DNA of 64,000 bases from Saprospiraceae bacterium (lineage in GTDB: Bacteria > Bacteroidota > Bacteroidia > Chitinophagales > Saprospiraceae). Each line of letters opens with the position of its first letter. The first letter of the stretch is position 1. The notes below the pieces were generated by a model. It saw only the letters and a program-made list of their open reading frames with translations, made no database searches and was not told where the DNA came from. Location: NCBI GenBank assembly GCA_013001595.1, contig JABDMH010000096.1, positions 47,018-111,017 on the forward strand, read 5' to 3'. Shown here in pieces: positions 1 to 8,781 of this stretch. Position numbers and translations under genes: made by a program.

Positions 1-1
1 A

Positions 2-97
2 CACAACGATTTTAAGGAGATGGAAGCTGCAAAGCATAGAATAGAATTATTTCTTTTTAGATCTATAAGAGGGATTTACGATATTTTGACACCTTAG
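2..97 (+). CDS. 3' end of an unidentified upstream gene (partial)
   Basis: An open frame enters from the left edge at base 2 and stops at TAG 95-97, giving 31 residues ending in GIYDILTP. The residues are a plausible mix of charged and hydrophobic positions (an EMEAAKHRIELFLF helix-like stretch), so it may be the C-terminus of a gene lying mostly outside the window. It is too short to assign to a family. The next gene starts 110 bases later. A weak hairpin (CCAGGGC / GTCCTGG, 111-129) follows it without a clear T tract. Confidence 0.4.
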   Translation, partial: HNDFKEMEAAKHRIELFLFRSIRGIYDILTP

Positions 98-206
98 CCT
101 CATCAGTATGCCAGGGCTCTATGTCCTGGTGGTTTGCATAGGTTTCGATCTTCCCATATCCACAGAGAGCACACTTAATTTTTTAATCATGCATTAAAGA
201 ATAAGT

Positions 207-1547
207 ATGCGGTACGCACTGTTTTTATTTTTGGGTTCTTGTATATTATCGATGTCTAGTATCTCAGGCCAGGTGGTTCACCCCACCTTGGAAGTAACGC
301 CTATCTATTCTGGGTTTTCGAGTCCGGTGGATTTGGTTCATGCGGGAGATGGTTCGAGTAGGCTTTTTGTGGTTGAGCGTGGTGGGGTAATTAAGGTGAT
401 AAAAAACGGCACAACACTGTCAACACCTTTCTTGGATATCGACTCTCTCGTCTTATCAGGAGGTGAACGCGGTCTCCTTGGTTTGGCGTTTCATCCCAAC
501 TACTTGAGCAATGGATATTTTTTCATCAACTATACCGACAATAGTGGTGATACCCAGATATCTCGATATACACGCAGCGCATCTAATCCAGATGTTGCAG
601 ATGTTGAAAGCAAAAGGTTAATACTCAATATTCATCAAACCTCATCAAATCACAATGGTGGATGTTTAAGGTTTAGTCCCGTTGACAGTTTTCTCTATAT
701 AGCGATGGGTGATGGTGGAGGCACGGGAGACCCTCTCAACAATGCACAAAATCAGCAGCTACTACTTGGTAAGATATTGCGGATAGACATCGATTCAGAA
801 ACGGATTCTACCAACTATGCCATCCCTTCCGACAATCCTTTTATTGACGATCCCACTACCCTCAATGAGATCTGGGCAATTGGACTGAGAAACCCATGGA
901 GATTTAACTTTGATAGACAGACTGGCGATCTTTGGATAGGAGACGTCGGGCAGGGATCTAAAGAAGAGGTAGATTTTCAAGCTGCCAGCAGTATCGGAGG
1001 AGAAAACTATGGCTGGCGCTGTTACGAAGGATCCAATACCTATGATACCTCGGGATGTGGTCCGGCAGGCAGCTATGACTATCCGATTTTTGAATATGGC
1101 AGGAGTGCAGCTACCGGTGGTTGGTCTATAACCGGTGGTGTTGTATACCGGGGCCATAACGAATGCTTGCAGGGTGTTTATGTGGTAGCAGACTACGGGT
1201 CAGAAAATTTCTGGACCATTTTACCGGATGGAGCTGGCTGGTCCACTAATAGATTTAAACCCTCCAATGTATTCAGCATTTCTGCCTTTGGAGAAGATGA
1301 GGCAGGAGAAATTTATGCAGTGAGTCTAAATGGTACCATCTATGGTATCAATGGCACCTCATTGACGGTCGATGATGATCCAATCAATCCTGGTACGTAT
1401 ACTGCTTCCGGAATCATTGAATCCAATGGGGTGATACCTGCTGGGAATACAGTAACCTTTCAAGCAGGAGGCAGCATTCAGCTCAATGCTGATTTTGAAG
1501 TTATAGCCGGAGCAGAATTTATTGGAGAACTGGGATGTTTCGAATGA
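207..1547 (+). CDS. PQQ-dependent sugar dehydrogenase-like secreted protein
   Basis: Secreted six-bladed beta-propeller of the glucose/sorbosone dehydrogenase (GSDH) family; members oxidise sugars using PQQ in the periplasm or outside the cell. The signal peptide covers about residues 1-21 (MRYALFLFLG...ISGQ). Family motifs are visible: GLLGLAFHPNY near 89-99, HNGGCLRFSP near 149-158, GDGGGTGDP near 168-175 and GLRNPWRFNFD near 226-236 followed by GDVGQG. The last 60 residues (GTYTASGIIESNG...FEVIAGAEF) resemble the '3-coathanger stack' C-terminal module of Saprospiria surface proteins, which probably follows the catalytic propeller. The gene stands alone, with about 265 bases before the next gene. 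The substrate cannot be read from sequence; a non-enzymatic HHIP-like role is possible. Confidence 0.85.
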   Translation: MRYALFLFLGSCILSMSSISGQVVHPTLEVTPIYSGFSSPVDLVHAGDGSSRLFVVERGGVIKVIKNGTTLSTPFLDIDSLVLSGGERGLLGLAFHPNYLSNGYFFINYTDNSGDTQISRYTRSASNPDVADVESKRLILNIHQTSSNHNGGCLRFSPVDSFLYIAMGDGGGTGDPLNNAQNQQLLLGKILRIDIDSETDSTNYAIPSDNPFIDDPTTLNEIWAIGLRNPWRFNFDRQTGDLWIGDVGQGSKEEVDFQAASSIGGENYGWRCYEGSNTYDTSGCGPAGSYDYPIFEYGRSAATGGWSITGGVVYRGHNECLQGVYVVADYGSENFWTILPDGAGWSTNRFKPSNVFSISAFGEDEAGEIYAVSLNGTIYGINGTSLTVDDDPINPGTYTASGIIESNGVIPAGNTVTFQAGGSIQLNADFEVIAGAEFIGELGCFE

Positions 1548-1812
1548 TTTCTAATGAAATTGTTAGAGAAGATTTACCGCATCAAATATTTCGTAGGCCA
1601 TCAGATGACAAAATTGGATTACACAAAAGTTACAACAAACTGATTTCTGATAAAGATTAGGATTCATCAGCAACGAAAGATTATGTTATAGTTCAATAAA
1701 CCTTATAACTAGCTGTTTTACAAAGACCTATAACAGATAAAAAGGTGATATTTCAATATAATTGTGTTGGCTTGCTTTTTGCCAAAGTAGTATCCGAAAA
1801 CCTTACGTAAAC

Positions 1813-4341
1813 ATGATTCGGACTATTACCATTTTATTGCTCACCATAGTTTTCTCATACACTTCCCAAGCTCAATTTACTATTCAATATGGTGACAATC
1901 TCATTAACGAAATTGTAGAGGTTGGAGAAGTTCACAATTATACGTTTACAGCTGAGGCCGGAGACATCATTTGGATTCGAATGAGGGATATCGAAGAGGT
2001 AGATGCGCATTTTCGCCTGTTCAATGATGAGGATTCACTTATTGCCGAAGATTTTGATATTGGTGGATTGGCTAATTTCAGCGATATCTTACTTGAGAAA
2101 GCTGGTACGTATCTGATTCAAGCTTTTGACCATGTAAAACATGCCCCCTTGACTTATGGCAATGATGTGGGCCGCTACGGGATCTCCTTACAAAAATTAA
2201 ATACACCTGGCTATGGAACGTGGCTTCCTCACTTTGTAAATTTTGATGATTCAATTCGTGCTACAACAGCAGTTAATGTGTTTAATTTTAATGGTGAGGA
2301 GGGTGACCTCATGTTTGCTCAGATGAGGGCACTGACTTCGCATCTGGAATGCGAATTTTTTCTTTACAGTTATGACGGAGAAATGCTGATGCAATCTAAG
2401 CGGTCAGGTCGATTGGCACAGACACAGCTTTCCCTTCCATATACCGGTTCTTATCACCTATACATTACGGATAAAGGTGGAAACGATGCTGACTTGTTTG
2501 GATTTTCTCTACAGATGCTAAATCGCCTTGATGGTTATCCAAGTATTTCATGTGGCCAATCAGAGCAAGGCTATCTATCTACGTTGGCGGCTAGATACCC
2601 CTATAGATTGGATATGCAAGAGGGGGACCAAGGGATTTTACAAATGAGATCCCCGAATGGATCGATAGAAATGTCCTTTGAGGTTTATGATGAATCAGGA
2701 AATCTACTCGTAGATGAAACCGGATCTGATAAGATGGTTGGTGTGGAGCTGTCCGCCCAGGAGGATCGAACCTACTTGGTTATTGTAGAAGACAAACATG
2801 GTAATGATTTTGGACCATATGGCATGCATTTCGAATTGGTCACAGGTCAATTGTGTGCAGAAGAAATCCTTTGTGAAACACAAAATGCCTTTGAGCATTC
2901 CTTGGAAGTGCCTGCTCAACTCAAATCTTATCAGATATATGGAATCGAAGGGGAGCCTTACGCCTTTGATCTACGGGAGGTGGATAAAGAGCTAGAACCC
3001 TATCTCCGCCTTTACGATGCTGCAGGCAATATGCTGCAAGAAAAACATGGCTCCATCAAAGTGAATATTGAAGATCAATTTCCGCATACTGGCCAGTTTC
3101 TCCTTCTGATCGGCGATCGGAGTGGAAATGATTTAGGCAACTACACACTGATATCGAATGGAAGTACAGGTGAAATCTATATGCCCGATACGGTTACGAT
3201 TGAGCCCGGACAGGAGTGTGTTGAGATCATTTGCGAATCTAATGCCAAGGTGGCTAGTTATGAGTGGAATAATGGTGAGCAATCGCCTACCATCAAGTAC
3301 TGTGGACCTGAAGGGTTAGTTACAGTGCAGGTGGTTTTCGAAAATGGTTGTACGGGTTCGGGAGAAACTTTTGTTGCCATTAAAGATCAACCATGCCAGA
3401 TGATTGATTTTAATGGATTTGTGGCTGGTGCCATTCCCGGGGATCAATTGGGTATGGTGATGATTTCTGCAGCAAATAAAAAAGGACCTGGAGTTGCGAC
3501 TATTTTCCCTTCGGGAGATCCGCCTAAGCATAGTGAAGATTTAGGAACACCAAATGCCGACTTCGGGGGACCAGGAAAAGGCAAGGGTGGGAAAAAAGAT
3601 AATGAAGGTGCTAACAGTACAGCTCAAGAAAAGGTGCTCATCATCGCCGAAAATGTGGTGGATCGCGATGGTGATGGCATCCTTGATATGCCAGATGATA
3701 ATACAGGGGGTGGAACACTCATTTTTGACTTTCCTGAGGCAATTCACTTGCGGTCGCTCAAAGTTATCGATATCGAAAATGAAGGAAGCAAGATTGAATT
3801 GTATGGAGGTAGTAAAAAGCTAAAGACGATACCACTTGGACCACTTGGGGACAATTCGGTTCAGACAATCGACATTGACGTGTCTGGTGTCAGCAAAATG
3901 GAGGTAAGGTTGAAAGGGTCAGGGGCTATCGACGATATCGTCTATTGCACGTCCTACGACCTAGCTCCTTTTACTCGAAATCACAGGCAAAATAGTTCAA
4001 GTGGCCCAAATGCCAGTGCTGAGGTTGATGCGGAAAGAGGTGCTGAAGAACTCATCGTGCAAGGATCGGCAAATAACACCTTGCACAGCGAAGAGGATGC
4101 CATTGTCTATCCTAATCCCACCGCTGATCTCTTCCATGTTGGCTTAGGTCCCACTTTTGAAAGTCCTGTTGAACTCTCCATATTTAATATGACTGGTAGT
4201 CTAGTCTATCAAAAGCAAAAAATCAATCCTATTGTACAGCAGATCCTGTCAATAGATGATTTTAATTTCCCCTCGGGTATCTATCTGCTGGAGTTAAAAT
4301 CTCAGACTCATCAGCAGACCCTCAGATTATTGAAGAGGTAA
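1813..4341 (+). CDS. T9SS-secreted protein with four PPC-like repeats
   Basis: Large exported protein. I place the start at the ATG at 1813, because an ideal signal peptide (MIRTITILLLTIVFSYTSQAQ) begins there; the open frame extends 17 codons further upstream. The N-terminal half holds four tandem beta-rich repeats of about 105 residues, each ending in a 'GND.G.YG..L'-like motif (for example KGGNDADLFGFSL, KHGNDFGPYGMHF, RSGNDLGNYTL). They resemble bacterial pre-peptidase C-terminal (PPC) domains. A Gly/Lys-rich linker and a DRDGDGILDMPDD calcium-loop-like motif follow, then a C-terminal module starting VYPNPTADLF that is a type A sorting domain for the type IX secretion system. No catalytic domain was recognised, so adhesion or binding is the likeliest role. 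A stem-loop follows the gene at 4368-4416. Confidence 0.85.
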   Translation: MIRTITILLLTIVFSYTSQAQFTIQYGDNLINEIVEVGEVHNYTFTAEAGDIIWIRMRDIEEVDAHFRLFNDEDSLIAEDFDIGGLANFSDILLEKAGTYLIQAFDHVKHAPLTYGNDVGRYGISLQKLNTPGYGTWLPHFVNFDDSIRATTAVNVFNFNGEEGDLMFAQMRALTSHLECEFFLYSYDGEMLMQSKRSGRLAQTQLSLPYTGSYHLYITDKGGNDADLFGFSLQMLNRLDGYPSISCGQSEQGYLSTLAARYPYRLDMQEGDQGILQMRSPNGSIEMSFEVYDESGNLLVDETGSDKMVGVELSAQEDRTYLVIVEDKHGNDFGPYGMHFELVTGQLCAEEILCETQNAFEHSLEVPAQLKSYQIYGIEGEPYAFDLREVDKELEPYLRLYDAAGNMLQEKHGSIKVNIEDQFPHTGQFLLLIGDRSGNDLGNYTLISNGSTGEIYMPDTVTIEPGQECVEIICESNAKVASYEWNNGEQSPTIKYCGPEGLVTVQVVFENGCTGSGETFVAIKDQPCQMIDFNGFVAGAIPGDQLGMVMISAANKKGPGVATIFPSGDPPKHSEDLGTPNADFGGPGKGKGGKKDNEGANSTAQEKVLIIAENVVDRDGDGILDMPDDNTGGGTLIFDFPEAIHLRSLKVIDIENEGSKIELYGGSKKLKTIPLGPLGDNSVQTIDIDVSGVSKMEVRLKGSGAIDDIVYCTSYDLAPFTRNHRQNSSSGPNASAEVDAERGAEELIVQGSANNTLHSEEDAIVYPNPTADLFHVGLGPTFESPVELSIFNMTGSLVYQKQKINPIVQQILSIDDFNFPSGIYLLELKSQTHQQTLRLLKR

Positions 4342-4367
4342 GCATTCGTAAAATGCCTATTTGTTCA

Positions 4368-4416
4368 CGTCAGTCTGCGATAGACCGGCGTGGACCTTTT
4401 TTGTCGCTGACTGACG
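4368..4416. terminator. stem-loop after the T9SS protein gene
   Basis: Two 13-base arms, CGTCAGTCTGCGA (4368-4380) and TCGCTGACTGACG (4404-4416), pair with one mismatch across a 23-base loop that contains a T6 run. It lies 27 bases after the stop codon. It could be a transcription terminator or an mRNA-stabilising hairpin; the T run is inside the loop, so classic intrinsic termination is uncertain. Confidence 0.4.
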
Positions 4417-4515
4417 ATTGTTGATGGTCGTTTTGATTTCAAGGAATGGGTTATTCTGAACAAGATTGGTTAGAAATGGATGAAATCATACTTTTACCTT
4501 AGGGTAGAACATATC

Positions 4516-4977
4516 ATGACGGATCCAATCTCATCCTTTTATCTAGCTTTTCAGCAACTTGACCCAGAATCGATGATCTCCCAATATGACTCGAAAGTGG
4601 TCTTTTCAGACCCAGCTTTTGGCACATTAAATGGGGACGATGTCAAAGATATGTGGCGCATGCTCTGCCATAGATCTCGAGATTTAGAGATTACTTTTTC
4701 CAATGTTGAGCTAACTGGTGATCGTGGTTCAGCAAGGTGGCAGGCTAGATATACCTTCGGTCCAACAGGACGTAAGGTAAGAAACGATATTGTAGCCAGC
4801 TTTCATTTGAAGGAAGGCAAGATCATTACTCATCATGATGAGTTCGATCTTAGGAGGTGGGCACGGCAAGCTATGGGATGGAAAGGTTACTTGATCGGGG
4901 GCACTTCGTTCTTTAGGAAGAGACTACACCGACAGACGGGCAAGCTGTTGTCAAATTTCCAGAAAGGTGAGCATTAG
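4516..4977 (+). CDS. NTF2-like (SnoaL-type) small protein
   Basis: Cytoplasmic protein of 153 residues (165 if the ATG at 4480 is used) with the pattern of SnoaL-like nuclear transport factor 2 folds: an N-terminal helix (FYLAFQQLDPESMISQYD), 'VVFSDPAFGTLNGDDVKDMWRML', then strands with ARWQARYTFG and VASFHLKEGKIITHHDEFDLRRWARQAMG near the C-terminus. This is a cone-shaped domain used for small-molecule binding or simple catalysis (isomerase, hydrolase), and the specific role is unknown. I prefer the inner ATG at 4516 (MTDPISSFYL) because homologous proteins begin just before that helix. No operon partner is evident. Confidence 0.7.
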   Translation: MTDPISSFYLAFQQLDPESMISQYDSKVVFSDPAFGTLNGDDVKDMWRMLCHRSRDLEITFSNVELTGDRGSARWQARYTFGPTGRKVRNDIVASFHLKEGKIITHHDEFDLRRWARQAMGWKGYLIGGTSFFRKRLHRQTGKLLSNFQKGEH

Positions 4978-5099
4978 ACTGTCTGTTTGAATACATTTTT
5001 ATTCTGTTTCAGCTGATCTCGGGGAACTTTTTCCATGAATAGTTTGAACTTTTCCCTATTTTTTCCATCTCATTAAAGTAAACTGCTTTGATCCTTTCG

Positions 5100-5711
5100 A
5101 TGAGATCTGTCATATTTCTCTTGATGTCTTCTCTTTTGCTCGGCTGCGCCAGTTGGAGTAAAGCACCTGGATTTTCTTGGAGCAACAATGCAGACAGGAA
5201 ATTTGCCATCCTGCCTTTTAGAGTCCATACCATCGATAAAGAAGTGGAACCTGGCCTTAAATTAGAGGATTTTCGCGCAGTTGAGGAGCAAGAAGGAATT
5301 CGGCTCCAACGAGATTTGTATCGCTACTTTCTTAGAGAACTGGCTGAACAAGGATTTGAAATTTCGGCAATTCAAGATTATAATGTTACCAACCGTATTC
5401 TATTAGCTAAGGAGAAAGAAGTCAAGGCAGGAGAGGAGGTCAGTGTGGAAGAGTTGACAGAAATTTTAGGGGTAAATGCAGTCATTTCTGGACAGATGAA
5501 TCAGCTGACCGTCTATGCGGAATCCGCATCTGGTCTTTTCAACGGGGGTCTGCAGGCAGACAGACGAATTGAGGGTAGTTTTGTACTCCAAAATGCAGAT
5601 GACCGTGCCTTGTGGAGATACAAGGATGTAGAGTATGGGTCCAGAGAAGCTTCCATCTATGAGGTGTCAAAAAATCTACTTCGTAAGGTGCCTAAGAAAT
5701 TTCCATTCTAA
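5100..5711 (+). CDS. putative lipoprotein, CsgG/GNA1162-like
   Basis: Lipoprotein of 203 residues. The start is the ATG at 5100; the longer frame begins only with TTG. The signal MRSVIFLLMSSLLLGC has a lipobox with Cys16. After it come FAILPFRV, 'LQRDLYRYFLRELAEQGFEI' and 'LTEILGVNAVISGQM', a pattern shared with CsgG/TolB-N-like lipoproteins of the GNA1162 type that bind in the periplasm at the outer membrane. A 'GSFVLQNADDRALWRYKDVE' stretch agrees with this fold. Role unknown. Its stop codon overlaps the end of a degraded frame on the other strand. Confidence 0.65.
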   Translation: MRSVIFLLMSSLLLGCASWSKAPGFSWSNNADRKFAILPFRVHTIDKEVEPGLKLEDFRAVEEQEGIRLQRDLYRYFLRELAEQGFEISAIQDYNVTNRILLAKEKEVKAGEEVSVEELTEILGVNAVISGQMNQLTVYAESASGLFNGGLQADRRIEGSFVLQNADDRALWRYKDVEYGSREASIYEVSKNLLRKVPKKFPF

Positions 5712-5885
5712 ATCTTTCGGTTTTGGTCCATAAATAGATGTGGATTGGCAGCATAACCATATGTACTGCTAAAAAGGTGCACCCCGATAGCAAGCAATCG
5801 GAGCAGGTTATAGCGATGCCAATCTGGATGTAGCGTAAGGATAATCCAAAAGAACCACCCGCCTGTAACGTATATTTTTCGTATC
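5708..5885 (-). pseudogene. remnant of a small membrane protein frame
   Basis: On the minus strand a frame of about 58 codons between two stops reads like a membrane-protein end: TGGWFFWIILTL, then HPDWHRYNLLRLLAIGVHL and YAANPHLFMDQNRKI before TAG at 5708-5710. It has no ATG. Just upstream on the same strand (about 5800-5955) a second frame reads 'NVNVTITKSGANVKIDSQF', also protein-like and closed by a stop. Both look like eroded coding sequence rather than working genes. The family is not identified. Confidence 0.3.
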
Positions 5886-6040
5886 AGGCACTAATCTCAC
5901 CTTTTCAAATTGGCTGTCAATCTTGACGTTTGCACCACTCTTGGTTATGGTTACATTGACATTTCGCTAGGAAATAGCATTGTATTGCATAGTTTTAGGT
6001 ATATCGCAGTTCATATTTTGATGGAACATTGCAAATTTCA
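5712..6040. other. 329-base stretch without an intact gene
   Basis: Between the CsgG-like lipoprotein and the histidine kinase. It contains the minus-strand decayed frames described at 5708-5885, and otherwise AT-rich sequence that must hold the kinase promoter. No terminator hairpin or repeat was recognised. Confidence 0.4.
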
Positions 6041-8080
6041 ATGGTGAAAAAGTTTTGCATTTTGATGGTCTTGCTGGGGTGCTGGATTACTGCCATCAAG
6101 GCGCAATTCAATCAGCATCAGGCAGACAGCCTCTTGGGTGTATTGGACGAAGTTATTGAAGATACGATGCATTTACAGGCACTCATACAATTGGGTGAAT
6201 TATATCGTGATCATAAATCTGCAGAAGCCATTGAGGTGCTGAAGGAGGCAGCATATTACGCCCGCCTGATCCATGATGATGTTTCATTGGCCAAAGTTCA
6301 TGCTACTGCAGGTACAGCTTTTGGACGCCTAGGAAAGGTGGACTCGGCTCGGTTTTATTGGCAGTCATCTTATCAATTATTGGGCGTCGATACACTTTCT
6401 AATAAAGGAGGAGGACTCCTTAATAATCTCGGAATGACCGAAGAGATGGAAGGCAATCTCTCTGAGGCTGTAAACTACTACGAGCGGGCCCTGCTGATCT
6501 TTCATTCTTTGAACGATACCTTTGGCAGGGCAGGCATTTCTAATAATCTCGGATTGGTCTATAAAAAGCAAGGAAATTATCAACGGGCCATGGAGTCTTT
6601 TCTGCTGGCATTGAATGGTTTCGAAGAAATTGAACACATTGCAGGACAGGCCTCCATATCCAATAATTTGGGCATGATTGCCCAAGATCAAAAATCATAT
6701 GTAGACGCACTAGGGTATTACAAGCATTCGCTTCAGTTGAAAGAAAAACTTGAGGATAAACATAGTATCGCCATTACCTTAAACAACATCGGCACCTTAT
6801 ATAAAGAACAGGTGCAGTTGGATTCTGCCAGGCATTATCATCAGTCCTCACTAGACTTGAAAAAGGAGATAGCGGATATACGTGGTCAAGCAATCTCCTA
6901 CAATAACCTTGGGGAGTTGGCCATTGTGGCAGGAGATTATCGCAGTGGGCTTGAGCTCAATAAAAAGGCTCACGCCCTAGCTGAAAGCGATCCGCATACC
7001 AAAGCTATGGCAGAAGTCTTTATTGGTATGGCTTACCAGAAGATAGGTCAATCGCAGGAGGCCAAACGATGGTTACTGGAAGCTGCAAAAAGGGGTGAGC
7101 AGACAGGTGAACTAAGTATAGAATATGACGCTAAGATCAACTTGTATTCATTGTTCAAAAATAGTAATCCAAAGCGTGCACTAACATATTTTGAAGAGGC
7201 AACCGCCATAAAGGATTCTTTATTCAATCAGGAAAATACGAGGGCATTAACAACACTTGAATTGGAGTATGCTTTTGAGAAAGAAAAGGCAGTTAAGGAT
7301 CAGGAGATCTCATTGCTCAACAGTGAAAAGGAACTGGCGGCACTGCAATTGAGAACGGCAAAACGTAGAAATTTGACCTTTGGTGTACTCTTCCTACTAC
7401 TTGCAGTGACATCGATCATCCTCTATCGATTGTTCACACGCATCAAAGCACAAAACTTGATCATAGCGCAAACCCTAGAAGAACGAGAAACACTACTAAA
7501 GGAAATTCATCATCGTGTCAAGAACAACCTACAGGTGATCAGCTCACTGTTAAAATTGCAATCTCGCAGCTTGTCAGATGAAACGGCAGTGGCAGCACTT
7601 CAGGAGGGACAAAATAGAGTGCGTTCAATGGCTCTCATACATCAAGACTTATATCAAGAGGATAATTTAATTGGTGTTTCAGCGAGGCAGTACATAGAAA
7701 AGCTTTGCGATGGTCTCTTTAAGTCTTACAACATCAAATCAGACAAGATCTCTATGCAAATGGATATTGATGATGTGACACTTGATGTAGACAATGTCAT
7801 ACCTTTGGGGCTGATTATAAATGAGTTGGTTACCAATTCATTAAAGTATGCTTTCGAAGATCTAGACCGTGGGATATTATCGATTTCTTTACGACAGGAA
7901 TTAAAAGGATTACAACTAGATGTACAGGATAATGGTGTGGGCCTGCCTTCTTCTTTTTCGATACAGAAAACCACTTCCCTTGGCTTTCGATTGATTCAGG
8001 CCTTTGCCACGAAGCTTAGTGCCGAACTAAATATAGAGCAAGGTGATGGAACTCATGTGTCACTCTTTATACCCACATAG
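6041..8080 (+). CDS. TPR sensor histidine kinase (HisKA_2 type)
   Basis: Membrane sensor kinase of 679 residues, started at the ATG at 6041 where the signal peptide MVKKFCILMVLLGC...IKAQ begins. The periplasmic part carries about seven tetratricopeptide repeats (repeated 'NNLG......G....A..YY..AL' patterns, about residues 90-370). A transmembrane helix (LTFGVLFLLLAVTSIILY) and a short coiled coil follow. The kinase core has the HisKA_2 H-box EIHHRVKNNLQVISSLLKLQ with His490/491 as phosphoacceptor, an N-box with INELVTNSLKYAF, a G1 box DNGVGLP and a final GDGTHVSLFIP. HisKA_2 kinases usually signal to LytTR-type or other response regulators, but none is adjacent. The ligand is unknown. The GNAT gene follows after 44 bases. 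Confidence 0.92.
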   Translation: MVKKFCILMVLLGCWITAIKAQFNQHQADSLLGVLDEVIEDTMHLQALIQLGELYRDHKSAEAIEVLKEAAYYARLIHDDVSLAKVHATAGTAFGRLGKVDSARFYWQSSYQLLGVDTLSNKGGGLLNNLGMTEEMEGNLSEAVNYYERALLIFHSLNDTFGRAGISNNLGLVYKKQGNYQRAMESFLLALNGFEEIEHIAGQASISNNLGMIAQDQKSYVDALGYYKHSLQLKEKLEDKHSIAITLNNIGTLYKEQVQLDSARHYHQSSLDLKKEIADIRGQAISYNNLGELAIVAGDYRSGLELNKKAHALAESDPHTKAMAEVFIGMAYQKIGQSQEAKRWLLEAAKRGEQTGELSIEYDAKINLYSLFKNSNPKRALTYFEEATAIKDSLFNQENTRALTTLELEYAFEKEKAVKDQEISLLNSEKELAALQLRTAKRRNLTFGVLFLLLAVTSIILYRLFTRIKAQNLIIAQTLEERETLLKEIHHRVKNNLQVISSLLKLQSRSLSDETAVAALQEGQNRVRSMALIHQDLYQEDNLIGVSARQYIEKLCDGLFKSYNIKSDKISMQMDIDDVTLDVDNVIPLGLIINELVTNSLKYAFEDLDRGILSISLRQELKGLQLDVQDNGVGLPSSFSIQKTTSLGFRLIQAFATKLSAELNIEQGDGTHVSLFIPT

Positions 8081-8124
8081 ATCACTATGTTTAATGTAAA
8101 AACCTTAGCAATTAATCTTTGAAC

Positions 8125-8688
8125 ATGTCTTTGCCCTTAGTGATGACGATAGAAGATATTGACCGGAGTGCCATTTCATATTCTCTTCCTGTGGGATTGA
8201 CAATTTCCAATTATGAAAATGGTGATGAAGATCATTGGTCAGGATTACAAGCGACCACGGATTCATTTGATTCAGATCGAGCAGCACTCGCACATTTTAA
8301 TGAATCGTTCGGGGAAGAGAAAATAGATTTGAAAAATCGATGTTATTTCTTGCACTCGATGGATCAGAAGTATATCGGTACTGCAATGGCTTGGATGGCA
8401 GAGGAGCCTTTTGATATGCAGTATGGACGATTACACTGGGTAGTAATTCATCCGAGATATCGCGGGCTTGGACTGGGAAAAGTATTGATTAGATATACCA
8501 TGCAGCAATTATTGCGATATACAGATAAGTTCTATTTAACTTCTCAAACTTCTAGTCTGACCGCAATTGATATTTATTTAGATCTGGGTTTTCGACCACT
8601 AGTTCGAAATTCCTTGGACAGGGAAGCATGGGAACTGGTTAAAAAATCCCTAAAGGATAGAAGTACTGCGAAACTAGTGGATGTTTAG
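8125..8688 (+). CDS. GNAT family N-acetyltransferase
   Basis: Cytoplasmic acetyl-CoA-dependent acyltransferase of 187 residues, started at ATG 8125 (a TTG two codons earlier is the alternative). Motif A of the family is clear: 'LHWVVIHPRYRGLGLGKVLI', where RGLGLGK binds the CoA pyrophosphate, followed by 'LTSQTSSLTAIDIYLDLGFRP', the motif B end. The substrate is unknown. It follows the sensor kinase closely and converges on the isocitrate dehydrogenase gene, with 93 bases between the two 3' ends. Confidence 0.88.
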   Translation: MSLPLVMTIEDIDRSAISYSLPVGLTISNYENGDEDHWSGLQATTDSFDSDRAALAHFNESFGEEKIDLKNRCYFLHSMDQKYIGTAMAWMAEEPFDMQYGRLHWVVIHPRYRGLGLGKVLIRYTMQQLLRYTDKFYLTSQTSSLTAIDIYLDLGFRPLVRNSLDREAWELVKKSLKDRSTAKLVDV

Positions 8689-8781
8689 TATCTCTTCCGT
8701 TCCCATGCCTTGAATGTTAACTATCAAATAGATATACACTTGTCATTAGAACAATATTTAGAGAAAAAAACGAACAGAATA

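Noticed and set aside
111..129. Hairpin CCAGGGC / GTCCTGG as terminator
   Set aside because: Seven-base stem with a G-T pair but no T tract after it, so it was not listed as a terminator.
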